Assembly: GCA_027492485.1 (NCBI GenBank)
Contig: JAPUER010000053.1
Coordinates: 70,772-106,148, forward strand
Direction: 5' to 3'
DNA length: 35,377 nt
Source of the DNA: Betaproteobacteria bacterium
Lineage (GTDB): Bacteria; Pseudomonadota; Gammaproteobacteria; Burkholderiales; Casimicrobiaceae
Shown here: one piece after another, positions 8,441 to 16,070 of the stretch
Layout of the letters: each line of letters starts with the position of its first letter
Position numbering within the stretch: position 1 is the stretch's first letter
Position numbers and translations under genes: made by a program
Notes under the pieces: generated by a model
Database searches by the model: none
The model's input: only the letters and a program-made list of their open reading frames with translations
Told to the model about the DNA's origin: nothing

Positions 8441-8460
8441 TACTGTGTCAATATACAGTT
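8441..8460. promoter_or_regulatory. LexA-type SOS box upstream of comM
   Basis: Bases 8443-8458 read CTGT, eight A+T-rich bases, ACAG, flanked by TA and TT. This matches the E. coli-type LexA consensus used by betaproteobacteria at both half-sites. It overlaps the likely comM -10 element and lies 27 bases before the comM start; the plus-strand gene at 8617 is 157 bases away, so comM is the better target. Confidence 0.6.
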
Positions 8461-8478
8461 ATTTGTCGCCGCCGTCAT
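8450..8478 (-). promoter_or_regulatory. Candidate sigma-70 promoter of comM
   Basis: On the minus strand ATGACG (8478-8473), a 17-base spacer and TATATT (8455-8450) make a plausible -35/-10 pair, giving a start near 8443 and a leader of about 28 bases. The LexA-type box covers the -10 and the expected start point. Confidence 0.4.
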
Positions 8479-8616
8479 TTGCCATGCAGCCGCAGCGCGA
8501 GCTATCGAGCGTCACACGGGGTCAACTTCGCACCAGCCCGGCACGTTGTTTATGATGTCCAATCGTGCTGCGGCGCGATATCGACCATTGTGTAATCGTC
8601 AGGAAAGTCCTGTGCC

Positions 8617-10557
8617 ATGCTGAACCCCCGCTCTCCCCTTGCTTCGCGATCGACCCGTGCATCGTCGACGGCCGCACGCTTGCTGACGCTCCTGTTCGGC
8701 TTGCTTGCATTGACAACGGGGTTCAGCGCCGCCTGGGCCGATGCGCCCGGTCGTGTCGCGCGGTTGGGCGAGTTCGCGGGCGACGTGCAACTCGCCAACG
8801 ACCGCGAAGACTGGCATTCCATCTCGCGCAATTTCGCGGTAACGGCCGGTGACAACGTGTGGGTGAGCGACGGCGGGCGCGCCGAACTGGACGTCGGTGG
8901 CCTGCAAATGTGGCTTGCCGGCGGCAGCAACGTCTATTTCGAGCAATTCGACGATTACGCCGTTGTCGCCCGATTGACGCAAGGCGCAATGATCGTGCGT
9001 GTCCGTTTGCTCGAATCCGGCGATGGCATGAAGGTCCTGCTGCCGCTGGGCGAGGTCGCCATCCTCGAACCTGGCTTTTACGTGGTAAACGCCGGTGCCG
9101 GCTATGCCCCCGGTTCCCCGAGCGCGCTGACTGTGCGGCGCGGTCGTGCCGAGGTGGCGACCGGCGGCGCACCGCAACTGGTCAATGCCGGCGAGACGGT
9201 GGTACTCGATGGCATCGGTGTTCGGTACGACAGCTATCCGCCCGGTTTGCCCAGCGGCTTCGAGGCGTGGGCGAGTGCACGCGACCGTCGCATCGAGCGC
9301 TGGGATGCACGCTATGGCGGCAACAGCAACCCGTGGCTGGTTGGCATGCGTGAGCTCGACGACTACGGCACCTGGACGACAAGCGATGAGTACGGCCGCG
9401 TCTGGTACCCCACCACGGTCGCCGCAAACTGGGCGCCGTACCGCTTTGGCCGCTGGAGCTGGGTGCAGCCGTGGGGCTGGACCTGGGTCGACGACGCGCC
9501 GTGGGGTTTTGCGCCGTCGCACTATGGCCGCTGGGTGCGCATCGGCGGCCGCTGGGGTTGGAGCCCCGGCGAGTACGCCGGACGCCCGGTGTATGCGCCG
9601 GCGCTGGTCACGTTCTTCGGCGGCGACGGCTGGAGCGTGAATGCCAGCACGGGTCCGACGCTGTCGTGGGTGCCGCTAGGCTGGAACGAGCCTTACCTGC
9701 CGTGGTACACCTATTCGCCGAACTATTGGCGGCAGGTCAATCGCCCCTATGTGCGCAACGTTGCCGAAGAGCCGTGGCGCCCCCGTACTTACGTCAATGC
9801 GGCGATTTCCGGCGCCGTAACCGCGGTGCCCAGTGCAGCCTTCGTCGCTGGACGACCGGTTGCGCAAAGCTACGTCCGCAATCTGACCGAAAGCGTGGTT
9901 CGCAATGCACCACCGGCGCGCATCGGCGAGGTGGTACCGCAGTTCGCGCCGTCGCGCGCTGCGGTGCCCGGCGTGGTGCGTGGCGTGCCGCCATCGGTGC
10001 AAGCGCCGACCCCGGTGCCGTCGGGGCGGCCGGGCGAAATCAACCGCTTCCCGGCAAGCGGTGCGGTTCGCGAGCGGACACCGGTGATGCCGAATACCAA
10101 CGTCCTGCAACCGCCAGTGCGGCAAGACCCGAATCCGGTCGTCGGCCGCCCGGGCGCACAGCCATCGCCGCAATGGCAGCAACCGCCAGCGCCACGGCAG
10201 CCACAACATGTCGTGCCGCCCGCGCAAGGCTCGCCCAATCCGGCATTGCGCGAGCAGCCCCCGATCCCGATGCCGAAGGAACGCGCCGCCCCGCAACGAG
10301 CGGTAATGGTCGAACCACCGGCGCCGGCGCCACGAGTGGAACGCAACGAATATCGTCCTGCGCCGGCCCCCGTGCTGCAACCGCCGCCTGCGCACACGGC
10401 GCCGCCGGCAATGCCTCGCGCCGAACAGCGCCCGTCGCAACCGAAACCCGCCGTCATCGAGCAGGCGCCGCCACCAAAGCCGGCGCCAAAGTCCGAGCCG
10501 AAGTCCGAGCCGAAGTCGGAGCAGCCGCGCACTATGCCCGGTAGCCCGGCGCAGTAG
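8617..10557 (+). CDS. Exported FecR-domain and DUF6600 protein with proline-rich tail
   Basis: A 646-residue protein of unknown function. Residues 1-42 look like a signal peptide (arginine-containing start, hydrophobic LLTLLFGLLALTTGF, cleavage near AWA). Residues about 45-200 resemble a FecR beta domain (AGDNVWVSDGGRAEL, QGAMIVRVR). From about 245 to 345 lies a tryptophan/tyrosine-rich DUF6600 region with repeated W-x-P/Y-G-x-W patterns (YGRVWYPT, PWGWTWVDD, PWGFAPSHYGRW). Residues from about 455 on are proline- and glutamine-rich and end with three KSEP-like repeats. FecR proteins normally sense siderophore signals through an inner-membrane helix; no such helix is visible here, and no sigma factor gene adjoins. 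ATG 8617 is preceded by AGGA at 8601. Probably an envelope protein. Confidence 0.85.
   Translation: MLNPRSPLASRSTRASSTAARLLTLLFGLLALTTGFSAAWADAPGRVARLGEFAGDVQLANDREDWHSISRNFAVTAGDNVWVSDGGRAELDVGGLQMWLAGGSNVYFEQFDDYAVVARLTQGAMIVRVRLLESGDGMKVLLPLGEVAILEPGFYVVNAGAGYAPGSPSALTVRRGRAEVATGGAPQLVNAGETVVLDGIGVRYDSYPPGLPSGFEAWASARDRRIERWDARYGGNSNPWLVGMRELDDYGTWTTSDEYGRVWYPTTVAANWAPYRFGRWSWVQPWGWTWVDDAPWGFAPSHYGRWVRIGGRWGWSPGEYAGRPVYAPALVTFFGGDGWSVNASTGPTLSWVPLGWNEPYLPWYTYSPNYWRQVNRPYVRNVAEEPWRPRTYVNAAISGAVTAVPSAAFVAGRPVAQSYVRNLTESVVRNAPPARIGEVVPQFAPSRAAVPGVVRGVPPSVQAPTPVPSGRPGEINRFPASGAVRERTPVMPNTNVLQPPVRQDPNPVVGRPGAQPSPQWQQPPAPRQPQHVVPPAQGSPNPALREQPPIPMPKERAAPQRAVMVEPPAPAPRVERNEYRPAPAPVLQPPPAHTAPPAMPRAEQRPSQPKPAVIEQAPPPKPAPKSEPKSEPKSEQPRTMPGSPAQ
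10489..10524 (+). repeat. Three tandem 12-base units (KSEP)
   Basis: AAGTCCGAGCCG occurs twice, then AAGTCGGAGCAG, encoding KSEP-KSEP-KSEQ near the C terminus of the FecR/DUF6600 protein. A short slippage-type repeat in a disordered tail. Confidence 0.8.
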
Positions 10558-10572
10558 CGAAGCGAACGCCGC

Positions 10573-10589
10573 CCGCCAACGATTGGCGG
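10573..10589 (+). terminator. Stem-loop after the FecR/DUF6600 gene
   Basis: CCGCCAA (10573-10579) pairs with TTGGCGG (10583-10589) across a CGA loop, 16 bases after the stop. No T-run follows, so it is at best a weak terminator. Confidence 0.3.
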
Positions 10590-10637
10590 CACTGGGGCCA
10601 CCCTTCGACGCTGCAAGGGGCGGCTATTATCGGCATC

Positions 10638-11804
10638 ATGCTGAATGCCGCCTTGCGATTGCCCCGCACCGTCTGGTTCCTCGGGGCAGTGAGTTTCCTC
10701 AACGACGCGGCGAGCGATGCCATTTACCCGCTGCTGCCACTGTTCTTTGCGGCAACCTTCGCGGTGGGTGCACAGACCCTGGGCATCATTGAAGGCGCCG
10801 CCAACGCGACGGCGGCGTTGATGAAGCTGGTCTCCGGTTACTTCTACGACCGTTCGCGGCGGGCCAAGGGCTGGCTGATCCTGGGCTACACCCTGCCGGC
10901 GCTGGCGCGGCCGCTGATCGCTCTGGCCAGCTCGGCGCCAATCGTGCTGGTGCTGCGCATCGGCGACCGCATCGGCAAGGGGCTGCGCACCAGTCCGCGC
11001 GATGCCCTGCTGGCCGCCGCGGTACCGGCCGGCCACCGTGGTCTCGCCTACGGCCTGCATCGCAGCATGGACCACGCCGGCGCCGTGGCTGGTCCGCTCG
11101 CCGCCGCGGCATTGCTGGCTGCCGGCTGGAGCGTGCGCGACGTGATCCTGTGGACGATCGTGCCTGGCGTGCTGAGCGTGCTGTTGGTCGCGATGCTGCG
11201 CGAGCCGGACGGGCTCGCGGTGGGCGACGGCAAGATCGAATGGCAGTGGCGGAGCTTGCCGGCGCCGCTGAAGCGGTATCTGGTTGCGCTCGGCGTTTTC
11301 ACGCTGTCGCAGGCGAGCAATATGTTCCTGCTGCTGCGGGCGAAGGAAACCGGTTTCACCGACGCCCAGATTCCGCTGCTGTGGGCCGGCTTCTCGGCGC
11401 TGGCGATGCTGCTGTCGACACCGCTCTCGGCGCTATCGGACCGGGTGGACCGGCGCGCCATGCTGTGCGGCGCCTGGGTGGTGTATGCGCTGCTGTTTGC
11501 CGCCTTCGGGCTGCTGCCGGCAGGGGTGACGACCACCATCGCGCTGTTCGTCGGCTACGCCATCTTCATCGCCGCCACCGAAGGCGCCGAAAAAGCACTG
11601 ATTGCGGAGCTCGCGCCGCAGGCGCAGCTGGGCACCGCGTTCGGCTGGTTTCACCTGGTCAGCGGATTGATGCTGCTGCCGGCGTCGGCGCTGTTTGGCT
11701 GGCTGTGGAGCCATGCCGGATCGACCACTGCGTTCGTCGTCAGCGCGTCGACGTCGTTGGTCGCCGCCGGGTTGCTGCTGCGCGCCAGGCGCATCGCGAG
11801 CTGA
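10638..11804 (+). CDS. MFS transporter
   Basis: A 388-residue inner-membrane protein with about 11-12 hydrophobic segments and major-facilitator landmarks: the cytoplasmic loop after TM2 (GYFYDRSRRAKGW) and a basic stretch between TM4 and TM5 (RIGDRIGKGLRTSPRDALL). The second half repeats the pattern (ALSDRVDRRAML). Substrate cannot be deduced. It follows the FecR/DUF6600 gene by 80 bases. There is no Shine-Dalgarno before ATG 10638; instead a TATTAT lies at 10625-10630, seven bases from the start, so the mRNA could be leaderless. An alternative is internal initiation at a later codon, but the first helix argues for this start. Confidence 0.88.
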   Translation: MLNAALRLPRTVWFLGAVSFLNDAASDAIYPLLPLFFAATFAVGAQTLGIIEGAANATAALMKLVSGYFYDRSRRAKGWLILGYTLPALARPLIALASSAPIVLVLRIGDRIGKGLRTSPRDALLAAAVPAGHRGLAYGLHRSMDHAGAVAGPLAAAALLAAGWSVRDVILWTIVPGVLSVLLVAMLREPDGLAVGDGKIEWQWRSLPAPLKRYLVALGVFTLSQASNMFLLLRAKETGFTDAQIPLLWAGFSALAMLLSTPLSALSDRVDRRAMLCGAWVVYALLFAAFGLLPAGVTTTIALFVGYAIFIAATEGAEKALIAELAPQAQLGTAFGWFHLVSGLMLLPASALFGWLWSHAGSTTAFVVSASTSLVAAGLLLRARRIAS

Positions 11805-11940
11805 CGCGGTCGGTGCCGGTCGCTGCGCAGCGCACGATCAATCCGGCAAGCGGAACGTGCAACAGCTTTTTTACTGTACGCGCCATTCAATAAGGGTTGA
11901 AGGCAGGAAACTTAAAATGTCGACTTTGAGAATAATAATG

Positions 11941-11966
11941 AAAAAGCCCCGATGCAACGGGGCTTC
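11941..11966 (-). terminator. Intrinsic terminator of the binding-protein genes
   Basis: On the minus strand AAGCCCCG and CGGGGCTT pair around a six-base loop (stem arms 11965-11958 and 11951-11944) and run into TTTTT (11945-11941). It is 40 bases beyond the stop of the 12006-13034 gene. The rest of the gap 11805-12005 holds no recognisable gene. Confidence 0.8.
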
Positions 11967-12005
11967 TACGGAAAAGCTGATCGCCCGAAGGTGACCGCAG
12001 TCAGA

Positions 12006-13034
12006 CTAGCGCGGTAGCGAGTTCACTTCCTTTTCCCACTTTTCGAGAATGCGTTTGCGCTCAGCCGAGGCGCCGTACTTCTTGAAGTCGTAGTTCATGA
12101 GCTTGACGCCCTCCATGGTCGGGATCTTGGCATCCTGCGTGAAGGTCTTGTTGGCCGGATTCTGCAGCGAGTTGGCCTTGGCGCCGATACCCTGACCGAT
12201 CGGCCCCATCAGCCAGTCGTAGTACAGCTTCGCTTGCGCCGCATTGCGGCTACCCTTGATCAGCGCGATGCCGCCCACTTCATAAGACGTGCCTTCGCAG
12301 GGCGCGAACGACTTGGTGGACTTGAACCCGGCCTGTCGCTCTTCTTCAAAACCGAACAGGAACGAAATGCCGATGGTCGCCTCGCCGCGCGCCACATTCT
12401 TGGCCTGCGCCTGCGAGCTCTTGGTGTACTGCGTGATGTTCTTGTGCAGCTTTTTCAGGTAGTCGAAGGCCTTGTCTTCGCCCATCTGCTGCACGAGGCC
12501 GGCGACGATGGTGTAGGCGCCGCCCGAGGAGCCCGGATTGGCCATCTCGATGTGGCCCTTGTACTTCGGATCGGCCAAGTCGGCCCAGCACTTCGGCACC
12601 GGCAGCTTGGCTTTGACCAGCACATCTTCGTTGTAGCCAATGCCGATGAAGCTGGTGTAGAAGCCACCGACCATGTTGCCGCTCATGTCGTACTGACGCA
12701 CGCTCCAGTCGTACAGATCCTTCATGTAAGCCGGACGATAAGGCTCCAGCAGGCCCTGTTCGGCGGCGGCGAGGAAAGGGTCGCCGGTGCCGCCCCACCA
12801 GATGTCGGTCTTCGGATTGCTGGCCTCCGCCTTCAGGCGCGCCAGCGCCTCGCCGGTGCCAAGGTGGGTCTGCACCACCTTGATGCCGGTCATCTTGGTG
12901 AACTCGGTGGCCGCCATTTCGCACCACGACTGGTTGGTCGAGCAATACGCATTGATCTGCTGCGCGAATGCAGGCGCCGACATGAGGCCAAGGCCGATCA
13001 CCAGTGGCGCCATTACGGAGAATGTCTTCTTCAT
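12006..13034 (-). CDS. Periplasmic binding protein of an ABC transporter (Fe(III)/SBP_bac_6 type), copy 1
   Basis: A 342-residue periplasmic substrate-binding protein. MKKTFSVM, a hydrophobic core and APAFA-QQ give a clear signal peptide cut after residue 24. The mature part begins QINAYCSTNQSWCE and continues TGIKVV, LKAEASNPKTDIWWGG, typical of the ferric-iron/phosphonate binding-protein group. Four cysteines (the CST/WCE pair, KCWADL and PCEGT) are shared with the neighbouring paralogue and could make two disulphides. It ends SAERKRILEKWEKEV, again matching the paralogue. ATG 13034 is chosen for the signal peptide; AGAGA lies upstream. No permease or ATPase gene is in the window, so the true ligand (iron, polyamine, phosphonate or other) is unknown. 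Confidence 0.88.
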   Translation of the reverse strand: MKKTFSVMAPLVIGLGLMSAPAFAQQINAYCSTNQSWCEMAATEFTKMTGIKVVQTHLGTGEALARLKAEASNPKTDIWWGGTGDPFLAAAEQGLLEPYRPAYMKDLYDWSVRQYDMSGNMVGGFYTSFIGIGYNEDVLVKAKLPVPKCWADLADPKYKGHIEMANPGSSGGAYTIVAGLVQQMGEDKAFDYLKKLHKNITQYTKSSQAQAKNVARGEATIGISFLFGFEEERQAGFKSTKSFAPCEGTSYEVGGIALIKGSRNAAQAKLYYDWLMGPIGQGIGAKANSLQNPANKTFTQDAKIPTMEGVKLMNYDFKKYGASAERKRILEKWEKEVNSLPR

Positions 13035-13149
13035 GGAAATTTCTCTACTGCTAGGGGGATGAAAATGCATAAACGACGAGGATAGCGAAATTCGCGCCAT
13101 ACCGCGTGCGGGGAAACGCCTGCGATGCGCCACGCCGGACGGCCCGTCG

Positions 13150-14169
13150 TCAACGCGGCGCGCTCTTGACTTCCCGGTCCCACTTTTCGATGAGCCGCTT
13201 GCGTTCGGCGCTGGAGCCGTACTTCACGAAGTCGTAATTGATCAGTTTCGCCTTTTCCAGCGCCTTCACCGGGTCCGGCACAAACGCGGCGCGGTTCGAC
13301 GGGATCGCGATCACCTTGCTCTGGTCGCGAATCGACTGTGCCTCGGCAGTCAGCGCCCAGTCGTAGAACTTCTTCGCTTCCGCCGGATTGCGTGCGCCCT
13401 TCACGATGCTCATCGCGCCAACACTGTAGCCGGTGCCTTCACAGGGCAGCACCGTTTCGACCGGTGCGCCGACGTATTGCTCGGGGATGAACTCGTCGAG
13501 AAAGGTGACGCCGATCAGCGATTCGCCGCGCGACACGCTTTGCCGCTGCGCGGTGCCGCTGGTGGTGTAGCGATTCACGTTCTTGTGCAGGCTGCGCAGG
13601 TAGTCGAAGGCGCGATCCTCGCCCATCAACTGCACGACGGTCGCCAGAATGGTGTACGCGGTGCCGCTGGTCGCCGGGTTCGAGGTCTCGATCTCGCCAA
13701 CATACTCCGGTTTGACCAGATCGCTCCAGCAGGCCGGTGGTTTCTGGTTGCGCTTCGCCAGCAAGTCACGGTTGTAGCCAAAGCCGAGCGTGATGCGGTA
13801 GATGCCGGCCACCTGATTGCCGCTCTTCGCCAGCAGATCGCCCGACCACGAGTATTGATCCTTCATGTTGGCGCTGAGGTACGGCTGCAGCAGCCCTTCG
13901 TTGGCGGCCTGCAGATGCGGGTCATGGGTGCCGCCGTACCAGACGTCGGCCTTCGGGTTGGCCGCCTCGGCCTTGAGCTGCGCATAGACCTCACCGGTCG
14001 CCTTGCGCACCATGTTGACCTTGACGCCGGTCGCCACCGAGAACTCGCGCGCCTTGCTTTCGCACCAGTCGGCCTCGGTCGAGCACAGGATATTGAGTTG
14101 CTGTGCCTGTGCGACCGGCATGGCCAACACGCTGCACAGCGCAGCAAGACCGGGCAGGGAAATTTTCAT
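13150..14169 (-). CDS. Periplasmic binding protein of an ABC transporter (Fe(III)/SBP_bac_6 type), copy 2
   Basis: A 339-residue paralogue of the preceding protein, encoded upstream of it on the same strand with 115 bases between. Signal peptide: MKISLPG, hydrophobic core, cleavage after AQA (residue 22). Shared landmarks include CSTEADWCE, ATGEVYAQLKAEAANPKADVWYGG, the ACWSDL and PCEGT cysteines, MGEDRAFDYLRSLHKNVNRYT and the tail NYDFVKYGSSAERKR. The ligand-facing segments differ enough that the two may bind different ligands. ATG 14169 has no evident Shine-Dalgarno. A tandem duplication followed by divergence is the simplest explanation for the pair. Confidence 0.88.
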   Translation of the reverse strand: MKISLPGLAALCSVLAMPVAQAQQLNILCSTEADWCESKAREFSVATGVKVNMVRKATGEVYAQLKAEAANPKADVWYGGTHDPHLQAANEGLLQPYLSANMKDQYSWSGDLLAKSGNQVAGIYRITLGFGYNRDLLAKRNQKPPACWSDLVKPEYVGEIETSNPATSGTAYTILATVVQLMGEDRAFDYLRSLHKNVNRYTTSGTAQRQSVSRGESLIGVTFLDEFIPEQYVGAPVETVLPCEGTGYSVGAMSIVKGARNPAEAKKFYDWALTAEAQSIRDQSKVIAIPSNRAAFVPDPVKALEKAKLINYDFVKYGSSAERKRLIEKWDREVKSAPR

Positions 14170-14267
14170 CGTTCAGGGGTTCCGGCAGCAAAGTGGCGCG
14201 AAGCATAACGCGACCGCTTGCCGCGCCGATGACACGCCGCGGCGACGAGCCGCGAGTGCGGTGAACG

Positions 14268-14939
14268 TCAATCGAGCGTGACGGTGCCTTGCGCTGTGTG
14301 CAGCGTTGCCACCAGATGCGGCGTCACGCTCTGCCCGCTGTGCACGAAGCCGTCGGCCACGCCGAGGCGGGCAAGCGTGGCAGCGGTAGTCTCCGGGTCC
14401 GGCGCGCCCAACAGCAAGGACGACAGGCGAACGCCGCTGTCCGGCAGGCGGTCGCAGGGGTGAACGGGCACGTCCCACTGGATCAGGTGCGGCAGCACGC
14501 CACCGCCGATGCGTTCGCCATCGGGCGTAAACGCGAAGCGCCAGCGAAAGTCACCGCGTGCCGCCGGGCGCACCACCTTCGCGGCGTAGTCCGGCACCGC
14601 CGCGATCTGCTCGATGGCATCGGCCGCGCCGCCGCATCGCGCCACCCAGGCCACCAGTCGCGGACCATGCGCGATCTCCTGCCGCACTGCGCTGCTGTCG
14701 AGCCCGAACCAGCGGGGAAACTCGGGCGCACCGGCGTCCGGGTCGACGGCGATGATTTCGAGATAGCGTCGTTCGCCGGCGTCGCCCAGCCTGAGCAGTG
14801 TGTTGTGCGTCGCCAGCCCGGCGTGCTTGCCGCCACCGCTGGCGTCCACGCCCAACATTTCGCGACACCACGCCCGCCCCTCGTCCAGCGTGCGCGCCGC
14901 GACGACGATGTGATCCAGCGTGGTCATGCCGCCATTCAT
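14268..14939 (-). CDS. VOC superfamily protein (glyoxalase-like domain)
   Basis: A 223-residue protein starting TTLDHIVVAARTLDEGRAW, the usual first strand and helix of a glyoxalase-like (PF13468-type) VOC fold, with GGGKHAGLATHNTLLRLGD and YLEIIAVDPDAG following. Such proteins are metal-dependent isomerases, dioxygenases or resistance proteins; the substrate is unknown. ATG 14939 overlaps the dtd stop by one base (TGATG), implying translational coupling; a GTG directly upstream (14942) and an ATG four codons downstream are alternatives. It is the last gene of the oxygenase-dtd-VOC set. Confidence 0.8.
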   Translation of the reverse strand: MNGGMTTLDHIVVAARTLDEGRAWCREMLGVDASGGGKHAGLATHNTLLRLGDAGERRYLEIIAVDPDAGAPEFPRWFGLDSSAVRQEIAHGPRLVAWVARCGGAADAIEQIAAVPDYAAKVVRPAARGDFRWRFAFTPDGERIGGGVLPHLIQWDVPVHPCDRLPDSGVRLSSLLLGAPDPETTAATLARLGVADGFVHSGQSVTPHLVATLHTAQGTVTLD

Positions 14940-15388
14940 CACAGCACCGCAGAGTCGAGCCAGATGGTCACCGGGCCGTCGTTGACGAGGCTCACCTTCA
15001 TGTCGGCACCAAAGACGCCGGTCGGCACCGGTTTGCCAAGACGCGCCGCCAGCTTGCCGACGAAACGGTCGAACGCCGGCGACGCCTGCTCCGGGCGCGC
15101 GGCATCGGTGTAACTTGGGCGGTTGCCCTTGCGGGCATCGGCATACAACGTGAACTGGCTGACCGCCAGCACGCCACCACCGACGTCCAGCACGCTGCGA
15201 TTCATCAGCCCCGCGTCGTCGCCAAAGATGCGCAGCTTGACGATCTTGTCCGCCATGCGATCCTCGATGGCGCCGGTGTCGTCATGCGTCACGCCAACCA
15301 GCAACAGCAGGCCATGCCCGATCGCACCGGTGACGCGCCCATCGACGGCGACACTGGCCGACACAACGCGCTGAATCAGAACTCTCAT
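14939..15388 (-). CDS. dtd: D-aminoacyl-tRNA deacylase Dtd
   Basis: Dtd hydrolyses D-amino acids (and glycine from mischarged tRNA-Ala) off tRNA, protecting translation. The 149-residue protein shows [17 protein letters not shown] at the start, the active-site SQFTLYAD (77-84) and the cross-subunit Gly-cisPro motif NDGPVT (136-141). Length is typical (about 145-150). It starts at ATG 15388, nine bases after the oxygenase stop, and its TGA shares a base with the VOC start. Confidence 0.97.
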   Translation of the reverse strand: MRVLIQRVVSASVAVDGRVTGAIGHGLLLLVGVTHDDTGAIEDRMADKIVKLRIFGDDAGLMNRSVLDVGGGVLAVSQFTLYADARKGNRPSYTDAARPEQASPAFDRFVGKLAARLGKPVPTGVFGADMKVSLVNDGPVTIWLDSAVL

Positions 15389-15397
15389 GGTCGGATT

Positions 15398-16018
15398 CTA
15401 GGGATCGCGACGCAACCAGCCCGTCAGCGACAGCCGTTCCTGCATCGCCGGCAACACTTCATGCGGGAACAGCTCGCTGCGGAAGCAGACCATCGTGCCC
15501 GCGCGGGGCTGCGCCCTGGCCAGCACGGCGCCGCTGTCGTCCGCCGCGTACAGCACCAGTTCGCCACCGGCATCGTCGGGCCAGGGCTCGTTCAGGTAGA
15601 ACACCAGCGTGATCACCCGCGCATCGTCGTCACGAAAACGGTCACGGTGCGTGCGGTAGAACGCGCCTGGCGCGTAGCGGGCGAAATGCAATTCCGCCGA
15701 CCGTGCGCCCACGAAAAGTGTTGCGTTGAGCGTGGATTGCAGGGCCAGCGCGGCCGTCAGCGCGTCGCGCTCTGCCGCATCCTCCGGCTCATCGCCGAGC
15801 CACCGCGTGTCGTCGCGACGGATGTCCGTCTGCCCCTGCGCTGACGCGCTGCGGCCGACCCGCGCCGGCTGCAGCGCGCCCGCCCGCGCCAGTGTGAGCG
15901 CACGATCACGCAGACGCGCAGTCAGCCCTTCGCCGAAGATCGATTGCCCGACGTACCAACCGTCGCTCGCGAGATGGTCGGCGATCAATTCATTGATATG
16001 GTTGGCGGACGCGAGCAT
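15398..16018 (-). CDS. 2OG-Fe(II) oxygenase (SM-20/prolyl 4-hydroxylase type)
   Basis: A 206-residue iron- and 2-oxoglutarate-dependent oxygenase. The facial triad is visible: THRDRF gives His124 and Asp126, FPHEV gives His186, and Arg195 in ERLSLTGWLR is the expected 2-oxoglutarate salt-bridge partner. The LVFYLN and DGGELVLY-like strands (GGELVLY, 151-157) belong to the double-stranded beta helix. Proteins of this type hydroxylate proteins such as ribosomal or translation factors, so a translation-related role next to dtd is possible but inferred. ATG 16018 has no Shine-Dalgarno; a TAGAAT ends seven bases upstream, so the transcript may be leaderless. Confidence 0.87.
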   Translation of the reverse strand: MLASANHINELIADHLASDGWYVGQSIFGEGLTARLRDRALTLARAGALQPARVGRSASAQGQTDIRRDDTRWLGDEPEDAAERDALTAALALQSTLNATLFVGARSAELHFARYAPGAFYRTHRDRFRDDDARVITLVFYLNEPWPDDAGGELVLYAADDSGAVLARAQPRAGTMVCFRSELFPHEVLPAMQERLSLTGWLRRDP

Positions 16019-16022
16019 CCAT

Positions 16023-16036
16023 CGATTCTAGAATCG
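16023..16036. promoter_or_regulatory. Palindromic, possibly bidirectional -10 region
   Basis: CGATTCTAGAATCG is a perfect 14-base palindrome between the divergent oxygenase and denD genes. It presents TAGAAT on both strands (16029-16034 plus; 16030-16025 minus). Neither direction has a strong -35 at 16-18 bases. It could be a shared -10 or a small operator. Confidence 0.35.
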
Positions 16037-16070
16037 GCGGATCGCTCCTTTCGCCGTGAACGGTCCTGCT

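Noticed and set aside
12234-13085. Long plus-strand open frames opposite both binding-protein genes
   Set aside because: Typical mirror frames of G+C-rich coding DNA; the minus-strand products have signal peptides and family motifs.
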